DNA from: an uncultured Pelagibacteraceae bacterium
GTDB taxonomy: Bacteria; Pseudomonadota; Alphaproteobacteria; Pelagibacterales; Pelagibacteraceae
Assembly (NCBI GenBank): GCA_902609915.1
Contig: CACLTO010000002.1
Coordinates: forward strand, 21,306-85,305
Reading direction: 5' to 3'
Length of the DNA: 64,000 bases
Below the pieces are notes generated by a model that saw nothing but the letters and a program-made list of their open reading frames with translations, was not told the origin of the DNA and searched no databases. The first letter of the stretch is position 1; the number at the start of each line of letters is the position of its first letter. The translations under genes were made by a program, and so were the position numbers. Below, piece after piece: positions 63,223 to 64,000 of this stretch.

Positions 63223-64000
63223 ACGATTAAAGATATTACTTTCTGCTCCCAGAGGTTTCTGCGCAGGTGTTGAAAGAGCTATAGAAATTGTAGAAAAATC
63301 AATTCAAAAATATGGTGCCCCTGTTTATGTTCGTCATGAAATCGTACATAATAAATATGTAGTTGATGATTTAAAGAATAAAGGGGCCGTCTTTGTAGAA
63401 GAGCTTGAAGAGATAGAAGATAAAACAAGACCAGTTATTTTTTCAGCACATGGTGTTCCAAAGAAAATACCAGAAGATGCAAAAAATTATAATATGACTT
63501 ATATTGATGCTACATGCCCATTAGTGTCAAAGGTGCATAGAGAAGCTGAAAATTTAAACAAAGCTGGATATCATTTAATCTTGATTGGACATCAAAATCA
63601 TCCTGAAGTTATTGGAACTATGGGCCAATTACCCATAGGATCGATTGATCTTGTTCAAAATGAAGAAGAGGCTAAAAAATATAATCCCCAAAACAACAAA
63701 AAAATTTCTTATGTTACACAAACAACATTATCTGTTGATGATACAAAAGATATAATACAAATCTTGAAAGATAGATTTCCAGATATAAAAGAACCCCTAA
63801 AAGAGGATATTTGTTATGCCACAACAAATAGACAAATGGCGGTTAAAAATATTGCAAAGAAATGTGATTTATTTTTTATTATAGGTAGTAGAAATTCATC
63901 AAATTCGGTTAGATTAGTAGAAGTTGCAAAAAAATCTGGCTGTACTAATTCGCTATTAATTCATTCAAAAAGTAAAATACCATTCGATTTAATTGAAAAC
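63212..64000 (+). CDS. ispH: 4-hydroxy-3-methylbut-2-enyl diphosphate reductase IspH, 3' end beyond the right edge
   Basis: The open frame from the ATG at 63212 continues to the window edge (263 codons). IspH/LytB motifs are LLSAPRGFCAGVERAIEIVE with the first Fe-S cysteine, VYVRHEIVHNKYVVDDL, VIFSAHGVP, DATCPLVSKVHREAE with the second cysteine, IGHQNHPEVIGTMG, and ICYATTNRQMAV with the third. It makes IPP and DMAPP, the last step of the MEP pathway. Placement at the end of the carotenoid operon links precursor supply to pigment synthesis. Confidence 0.96.
   Translation, partial: MKNKRLKILLSAPRGFCAGVERAIEIVEKSIQKYGAPVYVRHEIVHNKYVVDDLKNKGAVFVEELEEIEDKTRPVIFSAHGVPKKIPEDAKNYNMTYIDATCPLVSKVHREAENLNKAGYHLILIGHQNHPEVIGTMGQLPIGSIDLVQNEEEAKKYNPQNNKKISYVTQTTLSVDDTKDIIQILKDRFPDIKEPLKEDICYATTNRQMAVKNIAKKCDLFFIIGSRNSSNSVRLVEVAKKSGCTNSLLIHSKSKIPFDLIEN

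Overview
The window is a strongly AT-rich, tightly packed bacterial chromosome segment. Gene content and order point to an alphaproteobacterium of the SAR11/Pelagibacterales type. The supporting evidence is very short or negative intergenic distances, the rnhB-ccrM pair, the split ATP synthase operon atpI-B-E-F'-F, a petP-petR regulator pair, the mutY/DUF721/DsbA-like/smc neighbourhood, and a crtI-crtB-crtY-blh cluster for retinal synthesis. The organism assignment is inference from these features, not a database result.

Positions 1 to about 10,450 look like an accessory island. It starts with the 5' part of a leucine-rich-repeat-like gene running off the left edge (minus strand). Divergent from it is a two-gene unit: a lid-less Hsp70-like ATPase, overlapped by an 884-residue protein with two PDZ-like domains, a TerB-like helical domain and a degenerate J-like C-terminus. 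Facing that unit is a minus-strand run of eight tightly packed genes (9860 down to 5415): three small unknowns, a PD-(D/E)XK nuclease, a DUF2130 coiled-coil protein, a 59-residue protein, a repeat-containing basic protein and a soluble M48-type metallopeptidase. Upstream of the run is a repeat-rich non-coding stretch that ends in the 5' part of a tRNA-Ile gene, a plausible integration scar. This is the most likely place for an undescribed system, perhaps a protein-quality-control or nuclease-based defence module.

From 10.4 to 20 kb: an orphan methyltransferase, tRNA-Val(GAC), then the rpoD-dnaG-yqeY macromolecular synthesis block and carA-carB. From 20 to 31.4 kb: a 2OG-Fe(II) oxygenase, an ELM1-like protein, trxB, an ADP-ribosylglycohydrolase-like protein, an aspartate-type aminotransferase, an interleaved uvrB-folM-like-folB-uvrC-pgsA operon, and ilvE. 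From 31.5 to 40 kb: the petP-petR-histidine kinase regulators, ubiK-like, lgt, midA, pgeF (which has no ATG start), prs, rplY, pth and ychF. From 40 to 49.7 kb: petABC (cytochrome bc1), trmL, hemF, greA, cca, tRNA-Gln(TTG), ispE, a TPR lipoprotein-like/exported protein, a uracil-DNA-glycosylase-like protein and rnhB. From 49.8 to 58.9 kb: ccrM, a flavin monooxygenase, mutY, a DciA-like protein, a DsbA-like protein, a short hinge-less SMC, and the F0 ATP synthase genes. From 58.9 kb to the right edge: crtI, crtB, crtY and blh convert geranylgeranyl diphosphate to retinal, followed by ispH (cut by the edge), which supplies isoprenoid precursors. No rhodopsin and no crtE lie in the window.

Several core proteins have lost cofactor-binding residues normally seen in their families: the DnaG zinc finger, the UDG iron-sulfur cluster and the ARH metal site. 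Many neighbouring genes share start or stop codons. Both fit extreme genome streamlining.
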